21,262 bases of DNA, from positions 1-21,262 of IMG/VR virus record IMGVR_UViG_3300043399_000056. The stretch is one strand, 5' to 3'. The position numbers and the translations under genes were made by a program. Under the pieces are notes generated by a model. That model saw only the letters and a program-made list of their open reading frames with translations, searched no databases and had not been told where the DNA came from. Of the stretch, positions 8,240 to 17,073 are shown one piece after another. The stretch's first letter is position 1; each line of letters opens with the position of its first letter. Source of the DNA: a virus.

Positions 8240-11200
8240 TTAGAACTTTAGTACTAGTCTGATTTCTTCTGTGCTATTTATTTCTCGAGTAACAACAGTA
8301 TTTGAAGTTTCTAAATACAATACTTTGCCTGTTTCTCTTACAAGATCCGGTATAGTTACTGATAATGGAACACCATTAGCGGCCGAATTAGCACCTATAA
8401 TTGTTTGGCTTGAGTTTGAGGATGAAAAGTTTACTGTTTTAGTCACATCACTTACTATGATTACTGTATGAACATTGCCTACGTTTGCAGAAGCTCCTAA
8501 GCCATTGCTCACATTAGAAGAAACAACAAACGCAGAAGTATTAGAAACGTTTGTTAGTTTTAAGTAAGTACTGTTTGCAAATGTTATTTTAGCATTAGCT
8601 GTGTTTGCTAAATTATATAAATTATCACCTATTGCAAAAGAACCGGTTAAGTTATTTATGACTAAATCTAAATCACTAACGTCACTTAAGATTCTTCCTC
8701 TAGCTCCAGTGCCAGTTTGTGTTACATATTCATCATCAATATAACTACCTGTGTTTGAAGCAAGTGTTATTCTTGAAGTCTGATTGAATCTTTTGCCAAA
8801 GGTAGTAGAAAGATTCTTAGTCTTATCAAAAGAACTTATGCTATTGATGGTCGCATATGCGTTTGAAGACGTGCTTATAATGGAACCATTAACCATTTTT
8901 CCACTAACATGAGTCATGTAAACTTCTGTATTAGATGAATTAGCACCAGTTATAATAATACCATTAGCTCCATTTTCTTGTGTAGCTACATCATTAGCAA
9001 AAAATCTTAATACAGATACTGCAGTAACATTAGCTGTCTTATCAGAAGAGTAACCATATATTGTAGACTGAACATTTGCGGTATTTACAAATGTGCCCTT
9101 AACATTTTTTAATTCTAATGTTGTAGAATTACTAGTAGTGACTACACCAGCGGCGTTTGAAGATCCTTGTACTACTATTTCGCCGTTAGTCCATCCACTT
9201 ATATTATTTGTAGTCAATCTTACTCTATCAAAGTTAGTCAGTGTAAAATTAACATTAGCAAATGTTGGATTTTTTATGATACCAAATTTTCTAGCAGTAA
9301 CAATAGTAGGAAAATACCAAGATTCATTTGATGCTGTGTCAAACTTAACATCAATGCTTACGTATCTAGCACCAAGTTCATGAACAGGATCAGCACCATG
9401 TCCAAGTAGAGGAGATATGATAGCATTAGCTACAGCGTTACTGCCATAAGAAGTATTAGCATATATTGTTACATTAGCTTCTGTGTAATTATTACCAGCA
9501 TTAATTACTGTGATCTTATTAATTGTATTTCCAGCGCCAATAGAAGTATTAACAGAAGCTACAGCTATAGCACCATTACCATCACCAGTTATTTTTATTG
9601 TTGGTCCTATCTCATACTCGACTACATCTTGTGATAAATTGATTATATCATTGATTAAAGCTATACCAGTATTAGTGGTACTGTCTCTAAAATCTACTCT
9701 TCTGCCTATCAAAAAAGTACCATTAGGATTTTTAATAGTCACATTTGGGTTAGTATCTACTGACATAACATTAGCTGTTAAGAGTGAAGAAGCACCTTTT
9801 ATTCTATTATTTGCTGTCCAAGTGCCGTTAACACCAGATATGAAAATAGTAGTAGAGTTACTAAAAGCAACGGTACCATTAGCATTTAAAGAAGTATTTG
9901 CATAATCAAGAAGATCAACACGTTCACCAAGAATGAAAGATGCACCCACTACACTAGTATTAGCTATAGTTAATTTTCTAGAATTGATGTTGCTGTTACT
10001 GATAATGCCGTTAGCAAAAGTGGTGGTTATTGAAGATGGTTCTAACGCTGTATTCATTTTAAAAGTCGTGTTGCTAGTCAGCGTGTTGCTGAATGGGTAA
10101 TTGACTGTTATAGTAGTAGCATTCACAGTCATTATTCTTCTGATGTTAGTATTCGCATTGTCACCGATACGAATGAAATCATTGTTAGAATAAGAAGTGG
10201 TCAGCGCAGTAGCAGTTGCGTTAGTGACTACAAAACTAGCTGGGTATATCGTGGCAGTGGCTGTTTTACCCTGAAGAATGTGACCGGACTCAGTCAAACC
10301 TTTCGTCAGTTGTATCCTGTTAGCATCATTTGTGTTTGCTGTAAGACATAAAGCTATGTGTGTAGCATTAGCAAATTGAACAAAATAAGTCGTGTTACTA
10401 CTCAACCCACCAATAGCAGTGTTACCAGAAGATACTGAGTATGTTATTTGGTCACCGACTACAAAAACATTAGCGGTGTATAATGATATAACATTATTTG
10501 AACCAGCATTACTCCCAGCAGTCACGTCTGTGTTAGCGTTAAAAGTCTGTGCAGTCGGTGCACCGACAACTACTGTTGGTATTGTAGCATAAGCATTACC
10601 CGAATTAGCTATGTTTATAGTCGTGATCTTACCAGTCGAGTTAGCTTGTGCATTAGCTACTCCGCCCGTACCAGTGACACTAGTTATAGTCACAGTCGTG
10701 TTTGATGTATAGCCGGTTCCATTAGTAAGCACGACTCCAACCGATAAACCACTAGAATTACTAGTATTTACTTGTATAGATGCTGTAGCTGTTCCTGTAT
10801 CAGAAGTATCTCTTAGTGGTAAAATATTATTAAAATTTACATTCTTATTGAATCTCGATACAGATATTGTAGATGTATTTGATGAATCTACTATAGCTGA
10901 CACAGAAGTATCTGTTTGCACTACATTAGAGTTAGGATTTACATAACCAACTCTATAAAGAAAATCAATATTATCTATGACTTGTTCCATTTTTTCACCG
11001 ACTGCGCCACCACCAGCAATGAAAGAAGTGTTTACTAAATCATATCTTACATATAAATCAATTGGATCAGCTATTGTAGCTACTTTAGAAGTACCATTAT
11101 AACTAGAAATTTCTCTTACTTGACCAGAACCAAACCCAGTCTTTAAGTATATTGATGAGTTAGTATAGTAATTATTAAAAGAAGAAGAGTTAGAAGATAT

Positions 11201-11866
11201 CTTGATGTTATTTCTATCTATGATAGCTTGTACTTGTCCAATCTCATAAACATTGTAATTAGTTCCTCCATTGGCAATCTTTATAACATCTATTGTTCCT
11301 GGTATAGTGTTAGATTGTACTTGTGTGTTAGCTACTACCGGTATAAAGTTTGTAGTAGTAAACTTTGTGTTAGAAGTCGCATCTATGGTGTACATGTACT
11401 TCCACACATAGCCATCACCAGTCTCAAAAGTACCAGAAGTTATTTGAAGTGATGGTTTTATAGTGCTAGCTGTGTTACCGTTATTATAAAGACACTTATA
11501 AACATTATACTCATCACCAGCTCCTGAAGTAACAACAAAAAATTGTTTTGTATACAGAGCAGTATCATTTTGATCATATGCTGGGTACACTGTGTTAGAA
11601 GTCCAGTTGTACCTTGGAACTACATGACTAACATCAGTAGATTGAATAAGTTTACCATATAAAATCTCATTATAAACATCATGCTCAGTCTGTGCGACTG
11701 ATGTGCTAACATTTCCTATTGCAGAGTCATCATTTACACCATTAGCATTTACCCATGGAAAGTGTCTAGCTGCAAACACATAGTGTGTGTTTGAGCTACT
11801 TTTTATATCTTGAATAAAACTATTAGCAGTATTAACAAAGTGATTTATTGTAAGCAAAGATGACAT
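8240..11866 (-). CDS. gp8: Baseplate wedge protein, gp8-like, with two very large insertions (1208 aa)
   Basis: T4 gp8 is 334 aa and forms part of the wedge with gp6, gp7 and gp53. Landmarks seen here: 'VVPRYNW' with a following YP (82-94), matching the PRRDW...YP of T4 gp8; 'GDGYVWKYMYTI' (150-161), matching T4 'GDGYVWEYLFEI'; 'YFP' followed by 'FGIIKNP' (861-867), matching T4 'YFP...FRQISIITNP'; and the end 'GKVLYLE...STEEIRLVLKF' (1180-1208), matching T4 'GEMIYME...TEEINILFTF'. A 'GHGADPVHELGARY' block is at 822-835. The T4-like scaffold is interrupted by about 620 residues (roughly 195-815) and about 300 residues (roughly 870-1165) of Asn/Thr/Ser-rich beta-type sequence with repeated 'F-x-N-S-T' and 'GxxY' phrases. 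The stop of gp7 lies ten bases upstream. The T4 comparison is from memory of the T4 sequence, not from a search. Confidence 0.88.
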   Translation of the reverse strand: MSSLLTINHFVNTANSFIQDIKSSSNTHYVFAARHFPWVNANGVNDDSAIGNVSTSVAQTEHDVYNEILYGKLIQSTDVSHVVPRYNWTSNTVYPAYDQNDTALYTKQFFVVTSGAGDEYNVYKCLYNNGNTASTIKPSLQITSGTFETGDGYVWKYMYTIDATSNTKFTTTNFIPVVANTQVQSNTIPGTIDVIKIANGGTNYNVYEIGQVQAIIDRNNIKISSNSSSFNNYYTNSSIYLKTGFGSGQVREISSYNGTSKVATIADPIDLYVRYDLVNTSFIAGGGAVGEKMEQVIDNIDFLYRVGYVNPNSNVVQTDTSVSAIVDSSNTSTISVSRFNKNVNFNNILPLRDTSDTGTATASIQVNTSNSSGLSVGVVLTNGTGYTSNTTVTITSVTGTGGVANAQANSTGKITTINIANSGNAYATIPTVVVGAPTAQTFNANTDVTAGSNAGSNNVISLYTANVFVVGDQITYSVSSGNTAIGGLSSNTTYFVQFANATHIALCLTANTNDANRIQLTKGLTESGHILQGKTATATIYPASFVVTNATATALTTSYSNNDFIRIGDNANTNIRRIMTVNATTITVNYPFSNTLTSNTTFKMNTALEPSSITTTFANGIISNSNINSRKLTIANTSVVGASFILGERVDLLDYANTSLNANGTVAFSNSTTIFISGVNGTWTANNRIKGASSLLTANVMSVDTNPNVTIKNPNGTFLIGRRVDFRDSTTNTGIALINDIINLSQDVVEYEIGPTIKITGDGNGAIAVASVNTSIGAGNTINKITVINAGNNYTEANVTIYANTSYGSNAVANAIISPLLGHGADPVHELGARYVSIDVKFDTASNESWYFPTIVTARKFGIIKNPTFANVNFTLTNFDRVRLTTNNISGWTNGEIVVQGSSNAAGVVTTSNSTTLELKNVKGTFVNTANVQSTIYGYSSDKTANVTAVSVLRFFANDVATQENGANGIIITGANSSNTEVYMTHVSGKMVNGSIISTSSNAYATINSISSFDKTKNLSTTFGKRFNQTSRITLASNTGSYIDDEYVTQTGTGARGRILSDVSDLDLVINNLTGSFAIGDNLYNLANTANAKITFANSTYLKLTNVSNTSAFVVSSNVSNGLGASANVGNVHTVIIVSDVTKTVNFSSSNSSQTIIGANSAANGVPLSVTIPDLVRETGKVLYLETSNTVVTREINSTEEIRLVLKF
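8275..8282 (-). promoter_or_regulatory. Candidate T4-type late promoter ahead of the 2077-aa gene
   Basis: AATAAATA on the minus strand lies within the last codons of gp8, about 54 bases before the ATG of the 2077-aa gene. It resembles the T4 late element TATAAATA and the relaxed NATAAATA of marine T4-like phages. The spacing would give a short leader of about 40 bases. In AT-rich DNA a match this short can occur by chance, so this is a candidate only. Confidence 0.3.
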
Positions 11867-11876
11867 TTTACTCTAC

Positions 11877-14111
11877 CTAATTTTGAGAGATAGAAGACTC
11901 AACGAAGCTAGATGTATCATCAAGAATCTCATCATTCAGTCTGTATCTTCCATATAACGCTATTCCAGTTGGATGTATTAAGTTTCTAACAATGTTTTCA
12001 TACATTGATAACATTTTTTCTGCTATAATTTGATAAGAAAAATCTTGATAAAAAAGACTATCTTGTAACTTCATCTCATCACTAGCAAAGCTCTTTCTAT
12101 TTAGCCACCTTCCCTCGCCAAGACCAGGCATGCCAACTATAGTAGATCCTTCGACTATAGTTGCATTATTACTGTTGCTAAGAATAACTGTTTCTCCATC
12201 TAAGTAACCATATCCAGAGTTGATTATTTGTACTGAAGATATAATTCCGTTACCACCGACTATCTTTGAATCAACTACAGCATTATGACCCTTGATGTTG
12301 CCAAATGCGTCAGTTATATTCAACGCAGCTACGTTTGGTTCAATGACGTCTATGTACACTTTAGAAGTGTATTGTGATCCAGGGTTTATAGATGACAAAA
12401 ATGATATCGTACCGACTTCAAAGACTGTATAAGTTAAAGCAGACTCAATAGTGGAGTCTAAATTAGTCGGATTGAAAGCGCTCTTGGGAAAATTCCAATC
12501 AGTTAAGCGAGTCACTACTGATACATTTCCCGTAGCACCGGAGTTAGACGTCACAGTCTTTGTTGGAACAAAGTACCCGTTGACGCTTGATAGCGTGACA
12601 TTACTTCCGGTAACTGTATCTATAGTAGCATTACCAGTTATAGTCTGCTTAGTTGGTGTTCTTACTAATTCTAACACAGATGAGTTGGTGTTACTTACTA
12701 GTATGACTCCAGCAACTATGTTTGCATTATCAAGATCTGAGTCAGTCGATGAAGTGACCCAAGCGTGGCTGACATCGGCTCGATACACGTATAATCCTGA
12801 TATACCTAATGAAGAGTTTGAGAATGACTCACCGTTAGCTACGTTGTTAGCAGATAACTTATTACCCTCAAGCATCAAGACGTTTGCAGTGCTATTGATT
12901 GTGTCACCCGCGTTAAATGTACCTGTAACAGAAGTTAATTCAAGTAGTAAGGTATTTGACACTCTGTCTAAGTTTAAACCAGAGTAATCATTTATATAGT
13001 CAGTGTTTAAGTTAAGCAGTTCTTTATCTACTATGCCACCGACTTTAAAAGAAGCACCGGAACCGGTACCGCCGGTTATTCTATCTATGGTAGCTGAACC
13101 ACTAGATGTGTTGACTTGGTTACCAACACTAAATGATAGAGTCGTGCTTCGGTCGATTATTCTTATAAAAGAACTATTAGCAAATACTATAGTGCCATTA
13201 GCATTAGTCGTTGTGTCTACTAAGACTTGACCATTTGAAAAAACACCAACCGTATCTACTATATCTAAATTAAGAGTCTGCTTTACTGTAACGGTAGCAT
13301 TAGTAGAAAACCCAGTACCACCATTTAATAGTAAGAAATTTATAGCGCCATTAAACTGATCAGCTACGGAAACAACTCTAGCTTTACCCTGTATACCATT
13401 ACCGAGAACGTCTAATATTTCTCCTTTGGTGTAATCAGTGCCGCCACTTGTTATAGCTATAGCATTTAATGATCCAATGATTATTGGACCATCTATAGAA
13501 GTAACGTCATTAGAAATAGATTGATAAATTCTATCTCCGCGTTTGAAATCACCAGAAACATTAGTGATAGTAAGAATGTTTATAGTCCTACCACTTACTA
13601 TTTTTTTATCTACAGATTCAACTATAGCAGAAGCACCAGCATTATTTCTTATTTTGGTACCTATTAATAAAGATAATTTAGGATGCCCAGTAGTTTCAAG
13701 ATAAGTGGGAACTCTCCATGTATTGTCGGAAGGCTTAAATATATATTCACTGGGTATATAAAGTTCTATGTCTTCACCATACACAAGTCTAAACAATAAC
13801 TCATAAGCACGTTTAGTACCCTTAGAACGATATAATTCTAAAACATGTTTCATCAGTAAAGTTTTATCAATCACCACTGACTCTGGTAGTGAATTGATAA
13901 GTGTATTCTTGAAGTACTTTATAAACGTATCTGACGTAGTGTCTATGTCAAGATACTCAAGTAGAGACCTCGCTTCACCGATGGGTTTACCGGTAGACTC
14001 CATCCATTCGTAATAAGCTTTTACGAACGCTATGAAATTTGGTCCCTCGTCGTTGTAGAATGACGGGAACTGCCTAGCTATGAAAGGTGATACGTACTTT
14101 TCTATAGACAT
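11877..14111 (-). CDS. gp7: Baseplate wedge protein, gp7/gpI-like (744 aa)
   Basis: The ATG at 14111-14109 shares one base with the TGA of gp6 (TGATG), so translation is probably coupled. The N-terminal about 130 residues are helical: 'FPSFYNDEGPNFIAFVKAYY' near 15-34, then 'LELYRSKGTKRAYELLFRLV' at 91-110. The 'KGT' (97-99) followed by an amphipathic helix recalls the P2 gpI / Mu gp48 family, whose T4 counterpart is the gp7 N-terminal part (family knowledge). The C-terminal 80 residues (665-744) include 'LQDSLFYQDFSYQII' and 'LIHPTGIALYGRY', a block I recognise from many myovirus tail proteins. Between them (about 150-660) are beta-type Asn/Thr/Ser repeats with 'GTIVFANSSF' and 'GxGY' phrases like those in gp8 and gp53. 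T4 gp7 is 1032 aa. In the wedge it would bridge gp6 to gp8 and peripheral proteins. Assignment rests on position after gp6 and the two conserved ends. Confidence 0.8.
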   Translation of the reverse strand: MSIEKYVSPFIARQFPSFYNDEGPNFIAFVKAYYEWMESTGKPIGEARSLLEYLDIDTTSDTFIKYFKNTLINSLPESVVIDKTLLMKHVLELYRSKGTKRAYELLFRLVYGEDIELYIPSEYIFKPSDNTWRVPTYLETTGHPKLSLLIGTKIRNNAGASAIVESVDKKIVSGRTINILTITNVSGDFKRGDRIYQSISNDVTSIDGPIIIGSLNAIAITSGGTDYTKGEILDVLGNGIQGKARVVSVADQFNGAINFLLLNGGTGFSTNATVTVKQTLNLDIVDTVGVFSNGQVLVDTTTNANGTIVFANSSFIRIIDRSTTLSFSVGNQVNTSSGSATIDRITGGTGSGASFKVGGIVDKELLNLNTDYINDYSGLNLDRVSNTLLLELTSVTGTFNAGDTINSTANVLMLEGNKLSANNVANGESFSNSSLGISGLYVYRADVSHAWVTSSTDSDLDNANIVAGVILVSNTNSSVLELVRTPTKQTITGNATIDTVTGSNVTLSSVNGYFVPTKTVTSNSGATGNVSVVTRLTDWNFPKSAFNPTNLDSTIESALTYTVFEVGTISFLSSINPGSQYTSKVYIDVIEPNVAALNITDAFGNIKGHNAVVDSKIVGGNGIISSVQIINSGYGYLDGETVILSNSNNATIVEGSTIVGMPGLGEGRWLNRKSFASDEMKLQDSLFYQDFSYQIIAEKMLSMYENIVRNLIHPTGIALYGRYRLNDEILDDTSSFVESSISQN

Positions 14112-15934
14112 CAGGTAGTTTTCACCGTAATATTAATGTTAGATAAATCAATGACTATTACATCATTTTTACTAGAACTTACATCTGGTGATGCTGGTTT
14201 ACTATAGAAAATAATGCCGTTTTCATTTACTTTATCAAATATATTTATTTGGTTTAGTGAAACTGTTCCAGTGATGTAGTCTATGGATCCAGCATTTTGA
14301 TAAGTTTGTATACCAGGAACGGTAACATCTTTTAAATAAACAACACGTGAAGTGTTCGTGACTACGATATTACCTGAAGTTTGTGTGACTTGAAATGTGT
14401 TAGCATTTGGATTATAATCGGTGTATGAATAGCGTCTACCATTTGAGATAAATTCGCTTGATGAAAAAGAACCCGGTGTTATGGTATTACGAAATTGAAC
14501 TGCTATAGTTACTAGTGTGTTTTCTACTACATTAACTATTTTTTTAAGAGTTACTTTTGTCTCGTTACTTGAAATACTAGTGTCAGCCGCATTTATAGCA
14601 GATTCAAATCGTGAAAATCTAAACTCTTTATTAAAGTCGTTTAGTTCATTTTGATTAAACGTAGTTATAGCGTTTTTGACAATAGTAGAGACATCAGAAG
14701 GTGATAGTGTAGTCTGATTAGCATCGTATTTGCAAGTGACATCCACTAACAAATAAAGATAATCTGGATTGACCACTACTGGTGTTATACCAAGTGTACA
14801 TTTTTCAGATAAATAAGACTCAATCTCTTCTTTCTCAGCATCTGATAAAAACTCACCCGTAAAAGTTGCCGGTGCTATGAATACTTTACCAAACTGTGGT
14901 GTACCAGTGGCAGTTTCACCACCATACACATGTGCTGTCTTAATATATTGGTAATTTTGAAGTACTAAGTTACGAAAATCCTCAGTCGTGATGGCACGTT
15001 CTTGAGTTTGAAAATTTCTCGGCGCTCTGTAACGAATCTCTTCGATGCTTTCTGCTTCAGCACCACCAAAAGAAGTAGAAGCAACAGTAATGCTTGGTAT
15101 GATAGCTGAACCATATCCGTTATAAGACCCTAAATTGTCGTCTAGTATGAAAGACGTACATTTATTAGCAACGTTTCCAGAAGTCACTCTGTAGTTAGCG
15201 GTTATGATCGCGCCATTCTTTGGTCTCCTACCAAAAGTACCGTCACCAAAAACAATTTCATACTTAGTATCTTCTGTAGCTTGAACAAAATACACTTGTG
15301 AATTAGCGTTCAACCCAAACAAGCTAGTAGACTTGGTGTAAGACAATGGCGTCAGACCATTGTCTTCAGTGACACCGACTAGTATTGAGTCAGTATCAAT
15401 CAATTCGTTAGTCAGTATGAATCGCTGCCCCTCGAGTGAAGAATTATACACGAAAGTGTCTTGCGCTATGACTCCTTCATAGATACTTACATTAGCGGCT
15501 GTAAACACGTTATTTGACGGATATAGTGTTAGAGTCTCGTTAGTCACGAAAGTGTAAGACCCGTTTGAGTTTTTACCCGTGAAGCGTGTACTTTCTGGGA
15601 TCTCAAATGTAGTTAAATTAGACTGTGCAAAAGTTAAGTTAACTATAGCTCTCGATGACTTCGCTGATCTAGGCGTGTAATTGAGAGCTTTAGCTATTGA
15701 TATAACACTGTTTCTGAGCTGTGCAGAATCCATAAACATCTCAGAAGCAACCATATTCAAGTAGAAAGTGTTCAAGTAAGTGTTATAGCTAAGGATATCA
15801 AGCAACACAGACATGTTAGAGCCATCAAAATCATAGTCTTGAAACAGGCTCTGGTTGCTTAAGTATGTCTTTAGAGAAGCTTTGAGTGTGTCAAAGTCTA
15901 AGTTTACGAGACTGATAGAGGTGTTTGCTGCCAT
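14111..15934 (-). CDS. gp6: Baseplate wedge protein gp6 (gpJ-like)
   Basis: At 607 aa it is close to T4 gp6 (660 aa). In T4, gp6 dimers form the continuous ring around the hub that holds wedges together. The N-terminal 95 residues are helical and typical of the family ('DFDGSNMSVLLDILSYNTYL', then 'RNSVISIAKALNYTPRSAKS'). Residues 289-316 contain 'FGGAEAESIEEIRYRAPRNF' followed by 'QTQERAIT', the strongly conserved gpJ/gp6 motif, followed by the start of the next domain (TEDFRNLV). The C-terminal third is beta-rich and carries no extra insertion, unlike its neighbours gp7 and gp8. Its ATG directly abuts the TAA of gp25 (TAAATG) and its TGA overlaps the gp7 start by one base, so 25-6-7 read as one coupled block. 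Confidence 0.93.
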   Translation of the reverse strand: MAANTSISLVNLDFDTLKASLKTYLSNQSLFQDYDFDGSNMSVLLDILSYNTYLNTFYLNMVASEMFMDSAQLRNSVISIAKALNYTPRSAKSSRAIVNLTFAQSNLTTFEIPESTRFTGKNSNGSYTFVTNETLTLYPSNNVFTAANVSIYEGVIAQDTFVYNSSLEGQRFILTNELIDTDSILVGVTEDNGLTPLSYTKSTSLFGLNANSQVYFVQATEDTKYEIVFGDGTFGRRPKNGAIITANYRVTSGNVANKCTSFILDDNLGSYNGYGSAIIPSITVASTSFGGAEAESIEEIRYRAPRNFQTQERAITTEDFRNLVLQNYQYIKTAHVYGGETATGTPQFGKVFIAPATFTGEFLSDAEKEEIESYLSEKCTLGITPVVVNPDYLYLLVDVTCKYDANQTTLSPSDVSTIVKNAITTFNQNELNDFNKEFRFSRFESAINAADTSISSNETKVTLKKIVNVVENTLVTIAVQFRNTITPGSFSSSEFISNGRRYSYTDYNPNANTFQVTQTSGNIVVTNTSRVVYLKDVTVPGIQTYQNAGSIDYITGTVSLNQINIFDKVNENGIIFYSKPASPDVSSSKNDVIVIDLSNINITVKTT

Positions 15935-16357
15935 TTATCTGATTCTTCTTAAGATGAGGTCTACCGATTGCACCACCTGACTATTTAGTATCATAAAATA
16001 TATGCCTATATTTACAGTATCAGTCTGTTCATTTCTATTGACTATCACTTGCATTACATTCACACGCGGCTCGCTTTTTTGTATTGAGTTTGTGATTTGA
16101 AAACGAACTTCTTCGGCTAAGATTTCATCATTAGGTTCAAAAAGAACTTTTCTAATGTTGCCGCCGATAGATGGTTGAAACAGACGTTCACCCATCATTG
16201 TTAAAACTATGTTACGAACAGAACGCTTTATCGCTATGTCGTTCTTTGTTCTAGCTAAGTCTTTGGTGATAGGGTGTGGTGTAAAGTCAGTAAGAAAATC
16301 TGAAAATAGATCTGGTATTTTCTGTAACTGAGTGATTGTGTCAGCTCTAGTTGACAA
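15935..16357 (-). CDS. gp25: Baseplate wedge protein gp25 (GpW/gp25 family), TTG start
   Basis: The 140-aa protein matches the gp25/GpW family in length (T4 gp25 is 132 aa). In the T4 baseplate, gp25 sits with gp6 and gp53 near the inner ring and sheath. Family-like segments are 'AIKRSVRNIVLTMMGERLFQ' (about 43-62), followed by 'PSIGGNIRKVLFEPND', the 'R...P..G..+...LFE' signature, and 'NSIQKSEPRVNV' near 89-100, matching T4 'ESAVRNYEPRIDK'. The start is TTG at 16357-16355: an in-frame TAA lies two codons upstream, the next in-frame ATG is deep inside the conserved domain, and a strong AAGGAG sits nine bases upstream. The older label 'lysozyme' for gp25 homologues is not supported by any catalytic motif here. 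Confidence 0.93.
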   Translation of the reverse strand: MSTRADTITQLQKIPDLFSDFLTDFTPHPITKDLARTKNDIAIKRSVRNIVLTMMGERLFQPSIGGNIRKVLFEPNDEILAEEVRFQITNSIQKSEPRVNVMQVIVNRNEQTDTVNIGIYFMILNSQVVQSVDLILRRIR

Positions 16358-16366
16358 TTTTTAAAT

Positions 16367-16372
16367 CTCCTT
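16367..16372 (-). promoter_or_regulatory. Shine-Dalgarno site deciding the TTG start of gp25
   Basis: AAGGAG on the minus strand, nine bases before the TTG at 16357. It lies in the 16-base gap after the spike gene stop (TAA, 16376-16374) and is the best ribosome site I noticed at any junction in the window, which offsets the weak start codon. Confidence 0.8.
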
Positions 16373-16373
16373 A

Positions 16374-17072
16374 TTAATCATTAAGCCTGATTTGCTGACC
16401 ATTCAACTTAATCAAACCAGATGCCGTGATAGTAACATCACCAGCAGATGTAGTCATAGTAATAGTATCTGCTTCTACTGTAAAATTTTTACATTTGATT
16501 TTAAAATTACCATCACAATTGATATCAATATTACCACCAGAAGCTACTTGCCAATCACCCAATAAAGTATCTGCGCGAATGCCACCTATCTGTGAAGCAT
16601 AGTATCCCTCGATATTCTCATAATAATTTCCTGATACTTTCTTAGCGTCGTCACCACGCACAGTTTCTTCTTTATTTTCATTGACTGCCACTATGTAGTT
16701 TTTGCCAATGCCTACTTCATAGTTACCCTTGATGCCCAACACTTTATAACCAGCCATCGCTTCATAGACAGAGTTATCTACGTTTAATGAATAATTACCA
16801 GCAATCTTAAAATCTACTTGACCATCTGATGTAAAAGTTACACCATCTTTATGATATAAGCTAGTTTTTCCTTGAACAGTTTGTTTCCAACCACCATCAC
16901 TCTCTAACTCTACGTACGTGCCTTTTGTATGACCAACTTTTAAACTTTCTTTTCCGGGTGCATCATTGATATGAAACTCATGGCCACCTCTTGTCATTGT
17001 AGCCTGATTGTATGGATAATCCGTTTCAAACTTAGATTCTGGGTGCCTTCTGTTTTCTGGATCATCAGACAT
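16374..17072 (-). CDS. Central spike protein, gp5 C-terminal beta-helix-like
   Basis: A 232-aa protein that begins one base after the gp5-like stop. After a polar N-terminus, residues 25-60 read 'MTRGGHEFHINDAPGKESLK' followed by VGHTKGTYVELESDG, the typical entry into a spike of the gp5C / VgrG / gpV type, where each strand step is 'G.....v.g' (family knowledge). From about 65 to 232 it is a regular run of short alternating strands with Gly/Asn/Asp turns ('GNYSLNV', 'GNYEVGIGKNYIV', 'GNIDINCDGNFKIKCKNF', 'GDVTITASGLIKLNGQQIRL'), as expected of a trimeric beta-helix needle. No His-x-His metal-binding tip and no PAAR domain is visible, so the point is probably made by another protein. In T4 this part is fused to the OB fold and lysozyme in gp5; here it is a separate gene. 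It could also be called gp5.2-like or gpV C-terminal-like. Confidence 0.82.
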   Translation of the reverse strand: MSDDPENRRHPESKFETDYPYNQATMTRGGHEFHINDAPGKESLKVGHTKGTYVELESDGGWKQTVQGKTSLYHKDGVTFTSDGQVDFKIAGNYSLNVDNSVYEAMAGYKVLGIKGNYEVGIGKNYIVAVNENKEETVRGDDAKKVSGNYYENIEGYYASQIGGIRADTLLGDWQVASGGNIDINCDGNFKIKCKNFTVEADTITMTTSAGDVTITASGLIKLNGQQIRLND

Positions 17073-17073
17073 A

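Noticed and set aside
9510-9905. Plus-strand open frame of 131 codons opposite gp8
   Set aside because: Hydrophobic low-complexity translation that mirrors the repeat-rich gp8 insert; no family motif and it lies wholly inside gp8.
12451-12987. Plus-strand open frame of 178 codons opposite gp7
   Set aside because: It is antisense to a Thr/Ser/Val-rich coding region, has no recognisable domain, and all supported genes lie on the other strand. Stop-poor antisense frames are expected in such sequence.
15935-16357. Calling gp25 a lysozyme
   Set aside because: Older annotations use that name for the family, but no catalytic motif is present and the protein matches the structural GpW/gp25 fold pattern.
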